From positions 32,128,717 to 32,192,716 of the forward strand of contig NC_036443.1 of assembly GCF_002775205.1 (NCBI RefSeq): a stretch of 64,000 nt of DNA, given 5' to 3'. Made by a program: the position numbers and the translations under genes. How positions within the stretch are numbered: the first letter of the stretch is position 1; each line of letters opens with the position of its first letter. This document shows, piece after piece, positions 23,973 through 56,388 of the stretch. The stretch is from Xiphophorus maculatus. Its lineage: Eukaryota; Chordata; Actinopteri; Cyprinodontiformes; Poeciliidae. The notes under the pieces were generated by a model. It was not told the origin of the DNA, did no database searches, and saw only the letters and a program-made list of their open reading frames with translations.

Positions 23973-25427
23973 CACGTCTGTTTCTACTGCCTGATGGCCG
24001 CTGAAGGGTCAAAGGTCAGGATTGAGTCAGCTCCATGTGATCGAGTAATTTTATTTTATCCCTACATTAATATAAAAACATGAACACTAACAAAGAGATG
24101 AGAACATTCACATTTACATAAATATGTATTTTGACATGTTTTCACAGTAATCGTCAGTTTTGTGTTTTCTGTTTGCTCTTGGCACAGATTAAATGGCTAC
24201 ATTTAAATATTTTCCACGTTACTGAACAGACTGGTTGATTTATCCAGGCATGCTGTCATTAATGTTTAATTGTCATTTTCTGATGGTTTGTTTGAACTCG
24301 CCTGACAGCAGTGAGCTCTGATGCTAACTTTATATAAAGAACTAAATATCTGGCAGTTTTCTTAGTCTACTTCATTCACCATTTGTTCAAGACTGGATGT
24401 TAGAAATCGGTCAGTGTGCTCCAGACCTTTAATACCAAAGATTTTTTTATCGTCACGTTAGTCGTCTCTCAGGTTTTAAAAATTGGCTGACAAGTTTAAA
24501 ATCTGGCTGTGAGAACTGGACATGAAGTGGGAACCTTTAGTCCACATGCTTTACTGGAGGAGAGCGATAGAGACTGCATGGTGTCTAACAGATGTACGTA
24601 GCTCCAGACTTTCTGGGAGCTGAAATTGTATTTTTAGCGTCTCAAAAGACTTAAGGATGTCCCTGTCATGTAGAGATTCAAGAAACAAAGTTTTTCTTCA
24701 GATCCACAATTTCCAAAGAACATGGGATTTACCAAAGCAAAGTCTGAGATGAATCCTGTGGAGGTCAGAGTTCAAATTTAGCAGCTATGCCACTTTTCTC
24801 CACACCTCCTGCAGAATACAAAAGGTAAGAGCAGCAGGGATGCTGCAGTATTTCACTCAGCTGTAGAAAGGTTTTTCTTTGACTCTAATATTTGGGAAGC
24901 TTTACTTTTACTTTTTTACGGCTCGCTCCTGCAGAGCAGCTGGTAGATCATGTTCACTGATTCGTTTCTCCTGTCGCAGTGAAGATCGAGTCTGGTAGGA
25001 AGAAACGCTCCAACAGTGAGATGTGAAAGAGGATAAAAACTCAATTTCACGTTTACAGAGACAGGCTGAAGTTATCGCTCCTCACTAAAACACTAAAACA
25101 CATTCTGGGAGGAAATCATAAAATCATGAACAACGCTGGAGCTTTATTAGCAGCAGCTGAGAGGATCACTAACCCTCCTGTGTCTCTAACAGCCTGCAGA
25201 GAATTACCAACATCTTTACAGAGGAAATTCAAAAATCAGGATCAATCTGCACATCCACACTAAACCCATCACTCATGCTGTAGCCAAGCAACAAATGCAG
25301 GAAAAATGACTCGATTTAAACACTTAACTATAAAAACTTGGAGGAAATTATAAATCCATTAAACTCCTCTTCCTGCTGTCTGGATATCCTACATCCACCT
25401 TTCCTTCATTTCAAATGATCTGATCTG
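23973..25427. other. Intergenic, no supported gene
   Basis: No exon, RNA gene or clear repeat was recognised between the SINE and the LINE tail. The sequence is AT-rich with many short imperfect repeats. Confidence 0.45.
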
Positions 25428-25560
25428 AGGTAAAGGTAAAAGGTCATTTTATTTCTATAGCATATTTTCAGTAACAAGGCAATACAAAGGTAATTACAGG
25501 AATTAAAAGGAAATACAAACAAAATGACAAACCAAAGGAAAGAGCAGAATTAGAAAAAGA
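25428..25560 (-). mobile_element. LINE 3' tail (minus orientation)
   Basis: Read on the minus strand, it ends with a stretch like TTGCCTTGTTACTGAAAATA followed by GCTATAGAAATAAAATGACC. This is homologous to the LINE 3' end at 60740-60811 (TGCTGAAATGTGCTATACAA and AATAAA). Only the tail is recognisable. Confidence 0.55.
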
Positions 25561-26039
25561 AACTAATGTTGATCTAAAGTAAATAAACTAGATAAACTAG
25601 ATACTCCTGTTCAGGGTTGGTAGATAAGTATAAATATTGTCTGGACTTTCTAAATGTGCTCTAAATTTGTAAAAGTAATGAGTACTCCACAGTTTCTAAG
25701 TAATAAAAACTAAATGTTCCTGTTCTGGATGAATTTATTTTTCTGGATTCTAAGTTTGTTCTAATTCCTTTTCTTGGTTGCAATAATAGGAGTTTCTCTG
25801 CACAATAATCTAAAAATTAATCTAAGAAGTATAATATTGATCTAAATAGTGAGTACTCTACAGTTTCTAAATAATAAAAGGGGAATTAAATAAAAACAGG
25901 AAAGGACACATTGGGACAAATGGCAACATTCAGACAAAACAAAGTGCAAAACAAAGACATGAGTGAAGGAAGTGACATCACAGGGCCATGAAACCTCGTT
26001 GCTCAGCCTCCTGGCAGAAGTCCGATAAGATGTTGTTAT

Positions 26040-26880
26040 CAAGGCTTGATGTCCTTGGGAGCGCTCAGCTCCACAGCTGCATGGATAACAGGAGGGGCTG
26101 AGGTCACATGTGGGGTTCCCCAAGGCTCCATCCTGACCCTCTGATTCAATATCTACAAGCTCCCACTGGCTCAGGGTATAACAGGAAATAAGATCAGTTA
26201 CCATGACAACGCAGATGACACAGTTCTACGTTATAATGTCATCAGGTGACCTTTGATCCCATCTATCACTGAACAGAGATCAGAGAAATGTGTGGATGAG
26301 ACGAAACTTTATGAACAGAAACTGAAGTTACTAAAGAGGAACGATCTAGAGTCATAGATCTAGAGCTGTAACTCTGGAGTTATAGATCAAGAATCAGTTT
26401 CAGTTGTTCCAGCTGTAAAATACAGATCAGGCTGACCTCTCACCTCTGCCCTGACCCTCCAGATCCACATAAAGCCAGTTCCCCAGTGGGCCTTCTAGCA
26501 GCTGCAGAACATTTCCAGAACCAGAGACTAAAGTCTCGGATCAGAGAAACTCATCCAGGCTTTAGTTTCTCTTTAGTGGCTTTGATTCCTGCAGCAGCGT
26601 CTTGACAGGTCTGATTGACAACCCAACGGTCCAGAACGCTGCTGCTGGACCAGAACCTGCTGCTGGAGTTCTGACTAGAACCAGGAGGATAGAGACATCA
26701 CCTGGTTCTGCATTAACCAGTTCTACATCATTAGGTTCTACACCACCTGGTTCTGCATTTCTTCAGCAGTAGTTTAAACTTTGTAGAGACTTTCATACCT
26801 GCTGGTAGTTTATAAATCCCTGAACGGATTAGAGATCTGCCGGATCGACCTTCTGGCCTCATGAAAGAACTTTGAGTTTC
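26040..26880 (+). mobile_element. Decayed LINE reverse-transcriptase relic
   Basis: Translation around 26090-26240 gives VTCGVPQGSIL, then FNIYKLPL, then NADDT. These are the GVPQGSILGP, F-x-x-Y-x-LPL and YADDT motifs of non-LTR reverse transcriptases, with a stop codon and an altered active-site tyrosine. Further on (26600-26860), pieces such as VLTRTRR and an 'NAAA'-like stretch follow the order of the C-terminal domain. Multiple stops and frameshifts make it non-functional. Confidence 0.7.
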
Positions 26881-27298
26881 TAGTAAAATAATCAGACAGC
26901 ATCAGATAAATGTTCACTAATATTCTGCTATATTTACCCATAAATCCTGATAAGTGTCTCTTCAGGCTTGTATTGAAGACCCAGATGAGCAGAACTTACT
27001 ATGTTAAACATTTAATATTATTTCTAAAGACAAAAATCATGGAGTGGATGGGGATTTTCTTTCTGCTGAAGTGTTGACACCCTGAAGACTTGCTGACTCG
27101 GAGCCACCGAGTCTCCTGGCTCCTCAGTCTCATTACACACCGTTACTTTGGGAGGTTTTTAGTTTAGGAAAGTTTCTGGGATTGATTTATTATTATTTAT
27201 TATGTCTTCCATCTATATTTTCTTCTGAATGGCCTTCAGTCATTGAAAGAAACTTTTCTATTTCCTGTTTCCTATTTATTCAAAATGATCCAAACACT

Positions 27299-27700
27299 TT
27301 AAAGCTGCAGTATGTAACCATTAGAAATGATGTTTCTTACATATTCCTCAGCTTGTCACCATAGTGACAGAATGAGATACAATGAGCCAGGAGGCGGGTC
27401 TTAGCGCTGTCAATCATCCTCATGCTACACTGCAGCTGATTGACCACCACACATCCTGCCACGAAAGCTAAGCAGGTTAGCATAACCACCACTGACAGCA
27501 GATAAACAGTTTTCCTATAATGGTAAGTAGTTTCTCTGCTATTAGCAGCAAGTACATTAAGTTGGTTGACAGCGCTAAGCCCCGCCTCCTGGCTCTGATT
27601 GGTTCCTTTTGGTGCTCTCCTGCAGGCGCAGCAGCAGCTCAGAAAGAAGATTGATCCTTCATAGATTATTGGTCTGATGTCATCGAGTCTAAAGTGAAAT
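27299..27700. mobile_element. TTAA-type palindromic MITE, diverged copy
   Basis: It begins TTAAAGCTGCAGTATGTAAC. It shares the internal blocks CTTAGCGCTGTCAATCA and TGACAGCGCTAAG, in inverted arrangement, with the clearer copy at 46470-46976. The right terminus is not obvious, so the end is approximate. Confidence 0.6.
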
Positions 27701-29953
27701 AATTCACCCATCAGATAAAGACGTTTTCCCAACCCAACAACCACAGAGACGGTTTGTCTTCATGTTGGGTTTATTGCTTCGGTTTTGACACTTGGTACAA
27801 CACAGATGGCATCATGAGGGCTCAGAGTTAATGTTTTCTACCTTAATGTTTGGCTGGTGACTCGTTAACAGAGAGCCCAGGTTTCACTACATTCACAGCT
27901 AAAAGTTGAACTACCAGTCCGCAGACGAAGCACGGATCGTCACGGCGACACAACAGGAAGCTACGTTTGGGCTGGAAAACACAAACAGGAGTCAAACATT
28001 TTCAGCTCCAAATCTCTGGTCTTTGTTTCTGATGAACATTGGTTTGGTGAAACATGATTGTTTAGCATCAGGAGGAGAGCGCCCCCTGCTGTGTGAGGCC
28101 AGCTTTGATTATTCTGCCGTACGTTTGGGCTTTTTTCCGCTGCGTTAAAGAAATCAAACATCCTCTCTTTCTATCATGTTTTCAACCTTCACTAGTTTTT
28201 CTTTTGTCACATTTAAAAAAATTTCTGGCAGAAAATCAAACTAAAAATTTGATCTGCTCAGAGATCAGCAGGGAAGTTTCTGGAAACCCGACGCTCTCCT
28301 CAACTTGGCAAACTGAAGTTTACTGACAGAATCTGAGATGAAACCCGGTCCGGATCAACTGGAGCGGACCAACCGGAGCCATTTGGCTCCCTTCGATTTA
28401 AAGCCAATTTGGACCAAATTCCTTTTTGTCTCATTCGGGTCGTCAGAACTTAATCTTCGACACCAGATAATAAATCGGTTTTCTGCTCAGCTCTGGCTGC
28501 TTGTTTCCAATTCCCGTCCTGGATCGGAGTTTCAGCTCTGATTCGATCCGGTTCCTTGGTTTGGGACCGACTGGTTCTTCAGACTGGCTGTTTAAATTTT
28601 GACACCGATCCATAAAAACCAAATATGACATTTAGAGGGATCCAGTTTAATTTGTGGAGTGTAAATGTGAAGGCTCCGGCTCCGGTTCCGGCTCCGGCTC
28701 CCGGTTCAGATTCGGTCAGCAGGTTTTTGGCAGATGAAAAACAAAATCCAACTTGGCTGCAGATTGAAGATGCTTTTCCTCCAGGTTATAGTCCAGACCC
28801 AAACAGACGAGAGAAATTAAACATATTCAGCTTTTAACATTCAACGTTTTACATGAAATGATCCATTAAAGCTGCAGATTAGTCCAGTTCATGGAAAGAA
28901 GGATCTTCTCATCTGGGTTTTAATGTCATGTACGTTGAGCCAAAATCTCATATTTAGAAAAATTTTTTAAAAATCTGAAACTAATAACTTGAGCATTGTT
29001 CATTTTTCTTCAGTGTTTGTTATTTTTTCTGTTAACTTCTCCAGGTTTAATCTGGATGATATATATCTGTATTCTCTGGAGGTTGAAGCAACATTGAATT
29101 GTCCGTTCTAAGTTCAGTTTTCTACGTTTCTATGCAGATGATTTGCTTTTATATGAGAGCAAAGAAAGTTCAAACTCAGATTTTGATCCTAAATTTCTAA
29201 TCAGGTTTTTGTTTGCTCCATCTGTGGCTGGCCACAAAAATTCACCTTTTTATTATTTTCTGCACAATTTTGCTTGGAAGAACATTTTGACCTGAAAAAG
29301 ACAGAATATGAAATTGATTTGATCAAATTGATCTCAGATTTCAATAATCATCAAATCCCAATGAAGTGAGAAAAATGACTGGGGCCAAACATCTCCTTGT
29401 TGTAGTTGATCAGCTTTTATAATGTTTTGATAAATTAACATTTTAATTCATTAACGTTTTGAGCCTAAATCAGAAATCTGCTGAGTTTGACGCTGAATGT
29501 TTTTTCTGCTGACGTTCAGGTTTCAGGTTAGCAGCAGGAAGAAGATTCATTTCCTGGTCAAAGTGAAAACGGAGCCGAACGTCCAGCAGGGGAAATGATG
29601 GGACAAAAGATCACCATGGAAACACTTTAGCACTTTGAACGTTAAAATAAAGGACAGGTTTCCCTTTCACAAATCACTGCATCGCAGCAAACCCGCCACA
29701 ATAAAAGCACCGGCCTTTGCTGCTTGTTCACGTTAGCCGCCACAGCACCATATGGGTTTCCTGTTTCCTGTTTGGGATTTACGACCCGCTGAAGAATCAG
29801 AACCAGCAGCGGGTTCTGATTCTTCCGACTCCCACGGGGCGCCAACATTGGCTAAAAATACTCAGGTGTTTTATTTTGAAAGTCTGAAAGAGAAGTGAGG
29901 TAGGACTGAAGCGGTGGATTGTGTTCGCCGACCGAACGTGAACAATCAGCCAG

Positions 29954-30022
<69 letters not shown>

Positions 30023-31043
30023 CAGTGATACTGCATCAAATATAGCTCAAAGATTCAATATAGAGATTTCTTCACCAAAATAAAAGCCTCCAAAAAATAA
30101 ACTTCTGTTTATTTTACAAAAACAAAAACTGATTTTTTCATTATTTCACAACAATGTGCAAACAGATCTGGTTTTCCCACATTTGGATGCTTGTTTCCCG
30201 GCAATGGCGGGATGCTAACTGGTTGCTAGGAGATAGAGTCTTAGACACGCCCACCGACAGCAAACAGGAGGTCACAGGTCAACCGTTTGAACTCTAACGG
30301 TGAGACAACAACATAAGGCAACGCTCGACAACGCTGTCAGTCCGCCGGCTCTCTTCAGGTTTCCGGACAACATTCGGATCAAAATGACTCTCCTTCCGAC
30401 CCGGTTACCAGTTCTAATGGGTTTATGGACAGAACCAGCCAAGCATTTTATTCTTCTGCTAACAAGACGAGAAAGAGAGGAAGCGGGACGAAACCCAACA
30501 GAGATGGGCAGAACCAACTGGACCGCAGCGTTGATGAGGCGGAGCAACCGGGTCGCTGGCAGCAGCCTGGTTCTGACATCAGAACCTTTTGGCACTCAGA
30601 AGAGAACAGACTAAATCTGATCTCAGAACCTGAAGGGGACGCGAAGGGAACCAGTCGGTGCTTCTGTCTAGAACTCTGTCTGTCCTGACAAACAGCAACG
30701 ATCCAAACTCTGTCGGCTGAAGGTTCTGGCTGACAGCGAGTCCATCATGGCTGTTTGTCCGGTTCAGGTTTGTGCTGACCGACTGTCCGACCCAAGACTA
30801 AACCGACCCTGTGGCCCTCACGGGAAGACGAGTTGTTTGGAATCGTCACGATCCACCTTTCATCCTACATCGGGAGAACCGGAACCCAACAGAACCAGAA
30901 GTCCCAGGGGAACCTGGGAAAAGCTTTGGTTGCCGTGGGGACCAATCAGAGTCCAGCTCATTCATGATGCCCGGCGCAGAAAGCGGTGGGAGGTGAGGGT
31001 GGAGGTCGGCCATCTTGTCTTGGGAGGGTTGGGCGGGTCCGGT
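27701..31043 (-). other. SLC6A8 3' untranslated region and/or intergenic sequence
   Basis: No additional coding exon is supported. Minus-strand AATAAA signals occur at several places (plus-strand TTTATT at 30108-30113 and near 27771), so the SLC6A8 transcript may end anywhere from about 1 to 3.3 kb after its stop. It contains a long (ATC)n tract at 29957-30020. Confidence 0.4.
29957..30020. repeat. (ATC)n microsatellite
   Basis: About 21 uninterrupted ATC/CAT units, possibly within the SLC6A8 3' untranslated region. The open aspartate-run frame on the minus strand is a by-product. Confidence 0.97.
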
Positions 31044-52333
<21,290 letters not shown>

Positions 52334-52439
52334 CTCAGACAGAACCCGGTCAGAACTTGACGAACTAGTCAGGAACCAGTACAGGTTCTAAGGTCCAGTC
52401 ACTGTCAGCCCTGAAGCACTGAGATTCTGTCACAGAATA

Positions 52440-52655
52440 TCAGTCAGAACCCGGTCAGAATAGACCCAATTAGGACCCGGTCAGAACCACTCAGACCCAA
52501 TCAGAACCAGCAGTAAAACCCAATCAGAACCCAGTCAGAACCAGCAGTAAAACCCAATCAGAACCCAGTCAGACCCAATCAGAACCAGCAGTAAAACCCA
52601 ATCAGAACCCAGTCAGACCCAATCAGAACCAGCAGTAAAACCCAATCAGAACCCA
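52440..52655. repeat. Tandem repeat upstream of the SLC6A8 start codon
   Basis: About four copies of a 45-50-base unit built on CCCAATCAGAACC, AGCAGTAAAA and CCCAGTCAGA, lying 100-320 bases upstream of the SLC6A8 ATG, probably in a 5' intron or 5' untranslated region. Confidence 0.85.
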
Positions 52656-53097
52656 GTCCGGTTGTCTTTCTTTAACTCTGTAGCTCTTTAGCTTTAGAAC
52701 CGAGTTTCCCTCTGACACCGGGTCAGAACCAGTAACACCCCAGTAACCCCAGTCCAGCTCTAGGTCAGAGTCCCACCGACCAGTCAGAACCAGAGCCGGT
52801 CCGGTTCGGTCTGCTCCGGACCCTCTCCTCTCTTTTAATTTAGGACTTCAGTTTATTTAGTTAAATTTCAAACTGGTCATAAAATCGAAATGTTTTAAAA
52901 ATAATTTTGAATTTTTTTCTGTCAAATAAAAATAAAAATGTTGAACTGAAGAGAAAAACGAACCGAACCACAGCCGAACCGCGACCTTCAAAAACAATCC
53001 ACGAAGCACTTGAATGTGAGTCTGAAGAATCGCATGGGACCTGCGAGTCACGGAGGAGACGGCGGCCTGCTGCGGGACGGGGAGGACGGCCGAACCG

Positions 53098-53335
53098 AAC
53101 TTACGGTTCCGTTAGGTCAAACCGAGCCGGGTCAGGAGCGGCGCACACCGGGGCGCGAACCCCGCAGCTCCATCCGGGCAGAGGCGGCACTGAAGCGGGC
53201 ACTGAGCGCGGTCCCGGTCCAAGGTTCGGCGGCTCGGTCGGTCTGCCCGACTGAGCGGCGGCGGCGGCTTTAAAGCGGAGGAGGCTGACTGCCGTGACGT
53301 CACGTCGAGAACACGCCCACTTCTGACGTCACTGG
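53098..53335 (-). promoter_or_regulatory. SLC6A8: Probable SLC6A8 promoter and 5' untranslated exon
   Basis: The GC-rich, CpG-rich block (53000-53330) stands out from AT-rich surroundings. On the minus strand two perfect cAMP-response elements TGACGTCA occur at 53324-53331 and 53295-53302, followed by TTTAAAG (about 53266-53272) as a weak TATA-like element. The transcript would then pass a short upstream open frame (53173-53132) and reach a strong splice donor GTAAGT at 53103-53098. This layout fits a promoter plus a non-coding exon spliced to the ATG exon, but the acceptor was not pinpointed. Confidence 0.5.
53132..53173 (-). CDS. Upstream open reading frame in the putative SLC6A8 leader
   Basis: The minus-strand ATG at 53173-53171 opens a 13-residue frame, MELRGSRPGVRRS, that stops at 53132 before the splice donor. 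If the leader exon is real, it could restrain SLC6A8 translation. It is arginine-rich but too short for homology. Confidence 0.3.
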   Translation of the reverse strand: MELRGSRPGVRRS

Positions 53336-53768
53336 GATCCCTGGACACCGGTCAGCTTGAATGGATTCCTGACAAACCGAGAGGTTCTACTGGACCAGAA
53401 CCAGAACTCCAGCTAAACCAGATCAAGACCGTTTGGGTCAGAACCGGTTCTGAGATTCTCCGTGTAGAAGATCTGAGAGCAGAACATCAAGTCCACCAGA
53501 ACCAGAACCGGAACCAGATTTAATATTCTGGGTCTCAGATAACAGAATCATATTTTAATGTTTATAAAAAAATTATGTTTTACTTTGAATTATGATTAAA
53601 AATAAACATGAAAACAGATGAAAAGATTCACTATTATCAGCTCATTAATTACTGTCATATTTTACATTTATTATTTTGTTTTATTAATAATCTTTAAATA
53701 ATCTCTTCCTTTATTTCTCTGAGGATGTTTTGATTTAGTTCTGGTCCAGAACGCAGCAGCCATGATCA
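53336..53768. other. Intergenic, no feature seen
   Basis: GC content falls sharply after the promoter block. No exon or known repeat was recognised. Confidence 0.5.
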
Positions 53769-53965
53769 TGGAACCAAACTGGGAACCATTCCGAAGGAGG
53801 GAACCACACTGGGAACCATTGTGGAGAAGGGAACCAAACTGGGAACCATTGTGGAGAAGGGAACCAAACTGGGAACCATTGTGGAGAAGGGAACCAAACT
53901 GGGAACCATTGTGGAGAAGCGAAGCAAACTGGGAACCATCCCGGAGGAGGGAACCAAACCCCAGC
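53769..53965. repeat. 30-base tandem repeat
   Basis: About six copies of a 30-base unit, GGGAACCAAACTGGGAACCA followed by TTGTGGAGAA. The period is divisible by three, so frames remain open on both strands; these are not genes. Confidence 0.95.
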
Positions 53966-54294
53966 AGGTTCTGATCCAGTTTGATCTGTTTAGGAAACAT
54001 GAAAGTTCCTCCTGATTAGAAAGCGTCAGCTTGTTGTTTTCCCAAAACATGGAGTCCAAGTTTTGTTTAGAGGAAAAACAGAAAGTGGTTTGGGTTTAAT
54101 TTCTGGAAAATCAGAGGAACAGTTTGGACAAGAAGAGCTGAAAACACAAAGACAGAAGAGAGGAGCAAAATAATCTGCCAGAGGAAACACTGAGACACGA
54201 AGAGACATGAAGAGACGGCTTGCTGCTGCTGGATGGACTGGTCCCCAGTAAAAACTGTGGGAAGATTCAGGAACCTGAAGCAGAAGGAGGACAG

Positions 54295-54437
54295 ATGAGG
54301 ACCCGTCAGCATGAGGACCCGTCAGCATGAGGACCCGTCAGCATGAGGACCCGTCAGCATGAGGACCCGTCAGCATGAGGACCCGTCAGCATGAGGACCC
54401 GTCAGCATGAGGACCCGTCAGCATGAGGACCCGTCAG
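54295..54437. repeat. 16-base tandem repeat, nine near-identical copies
   Basis: The unit ATGAGGACCCGTCAGC is repeated about nine times with essentially no divergence, which suggests recent expansion. Confidence 0.96.
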
Positions 54438-55856
54438 TGGTGCGTTGTTGGGAGGAATGGAAACGTTACGTAGGACAAAGTTTACTGGAACAGATTTTCT
54501 GTGGAGGTTCTCCTGGACGGGCCAGAAGCTGCTTCAGTTTGTAGGAACTGAACGTCCTCAGCCTGGAGACGCCTCCATGTTCTGACTCGGGGACTCACTG
54601 GTCCGGTTCCGGTCCGGTTCTCTGTGTTCTGAACAGAACGCCACAGAACAGCTGATGGATGCAGAATAACTACCGGTGGCTCAATGGACCCGGCTAATAC
54701 TATCATGATCTGTGTCTCTGTCTCCCCTTGATTGTTCCCAGGTGCGTCTCGTTCCCTGATTACCTCCCGTGTATTTAATGTCACCTGTGTCTCAGTGTCT
54801 CTGTCGGGTCCTAGTCGTTTCTAGAGTCAATCTGTCTAGATGTCATCTGTTGGCTAATTCTTCATTAAACATCAACCTTTCACTTCTACCTGGGAAAACC
54901 TGCTGCGTTTTCCCTCACCGTTATCTACAGCACTTCATGACAAATACCCGGATACATGGATCTGGCTAACTGCTGAACTTTGACCTCTTAGATTAGGGTC
55001 ATCAACACCTGCAGCTGCTTCTGACTGACAGAACAAGAAGGCTCCACCCCGCCCCCTGGTGGCAGCTTGCAGATAAGTTGCAGATTTCATCCCTTCACAA
55101 CATAAACATTTTATTTTAAATAGTGGAGAGTTTGTTTTTGGTTTAAATTCATAAGAAGATTTCAAAATACATGAGAAATAATAAAACAAACTTCAACAAG
55201 ATAACATGGAGAACATTTTATTTAAAAAAAAAAAAGACAAATTAAACAGAAAATAGAAAAGCAAAACATAAAAATTCAGTTTTATTTTAAGGTAAAATGA
55301 ACTTAAAGGAGATTTATTCTGACATGAAAGGAAGTTCAACCTTTAGTGCTTAAATAAAGATAAAGAAAAAAAAGACATTTGGAGTTTCAGATATTTTGGA
55401 ATTTAATAAATAATACATTTTTAATTTATTTTCTTTATTATTTCAATATTTTGAAAACTATTATTACTTTTATTATTACAACCCAAAAAAATACTGATAA
55501 AACATTACAATAAGAAGGTGGTTTTATCAAATAAATACATTTGATACTTTACACTTTCTAAAATAAAAATATGTAAATAAATCAAATTAAGTTATTAAAC
55601 AAATGCATACATTTTAAAAATATATATATTTCTACCTGGAAAAAAAGTCAGGCATTTATTTTGAAATGTTGAAAACCAGGAAACATTCTGAGATGGTTTC
55701 CTGATCCGGTTCAGAGAGACAGAACCATGTTGGTTCTCCATGTGAGAACGTTACGAAACAGAACGAAACAAAGCCAAGAAGAAACAAAGAAATGAAGGAT
55801 CAGAAAGTTGATCTGGAGTTTCTGCTCTTATTGTGAAGGTCCACATAAGAGTCACT
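54438..55856. other. Intergenic, no supported gene
   Basis: Becomes strongly AT-rich from 55080 to 55680. No exon or classifiable repeat was seen. Confidence 0.45.
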
Positions 55857-56388
55857 TCACAAAGTTCTGCTGATTTTCTTCCTCAGATAAAATTCTGAAT
55901 CCAGAACCATCAGCTTTTCATCACAATGAGATGATGAGACTTCATGTGTTTTACCTAAAAACAAACTGAAAGAACCGCTTCTGGATCCAGGTGTGACTTC
56001 CATGGTGCCGCAGAGCAGAACCGAACCGTTTTCAGGTCCAGAAGAAATTGGAGCGACGATGCCTGGCATCTTAATTTGAAAGGTCATGACCTCAGCAGAC
56101 AGGAAGTGGTAGCTGTCCATTTCAGGATCCTTTCTCTTTTCCTGAACACCTGCAGGACGGATAGAGGAAGAGGAAGATTAGAAAAGAGATGAGGAGAAGA
56201 GCCAGAAGACGAACCGGTTCCTTCATGGCCGAAGATACGACCGACTTCTTCCTTCTGGGACAGGAAGTTCTAACAGGAAGCTCTCTCTGAGAAACTCTGA
56301 ATTTCATGATCATCTCCAGATGATTCCTTCTTATGGAGATGAAATAAATCTGTCCGTGTTGACTGCGGTCCAGAACGTTCTGGTCCAA
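55857..56388 (-). other. Candidate coding island with signal-peptide-like segment
   Basis: Two adjacent minus-strand frames occur. The first (56388-56122) contains MKEPVRLLALLLISFLIFLF (from about 56226), which looks like a signal peptide or membrane anchor. The second (56120-55857) encodes 87 residues with a non-repetitive composition, including PISSGPENGSVLLCGTMEV. They are separated by a stop and could be joined only by an implausibly short intron, so a single gene is not shown. I recognise no family. Both may be chance frames. Confidence 0.2.
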
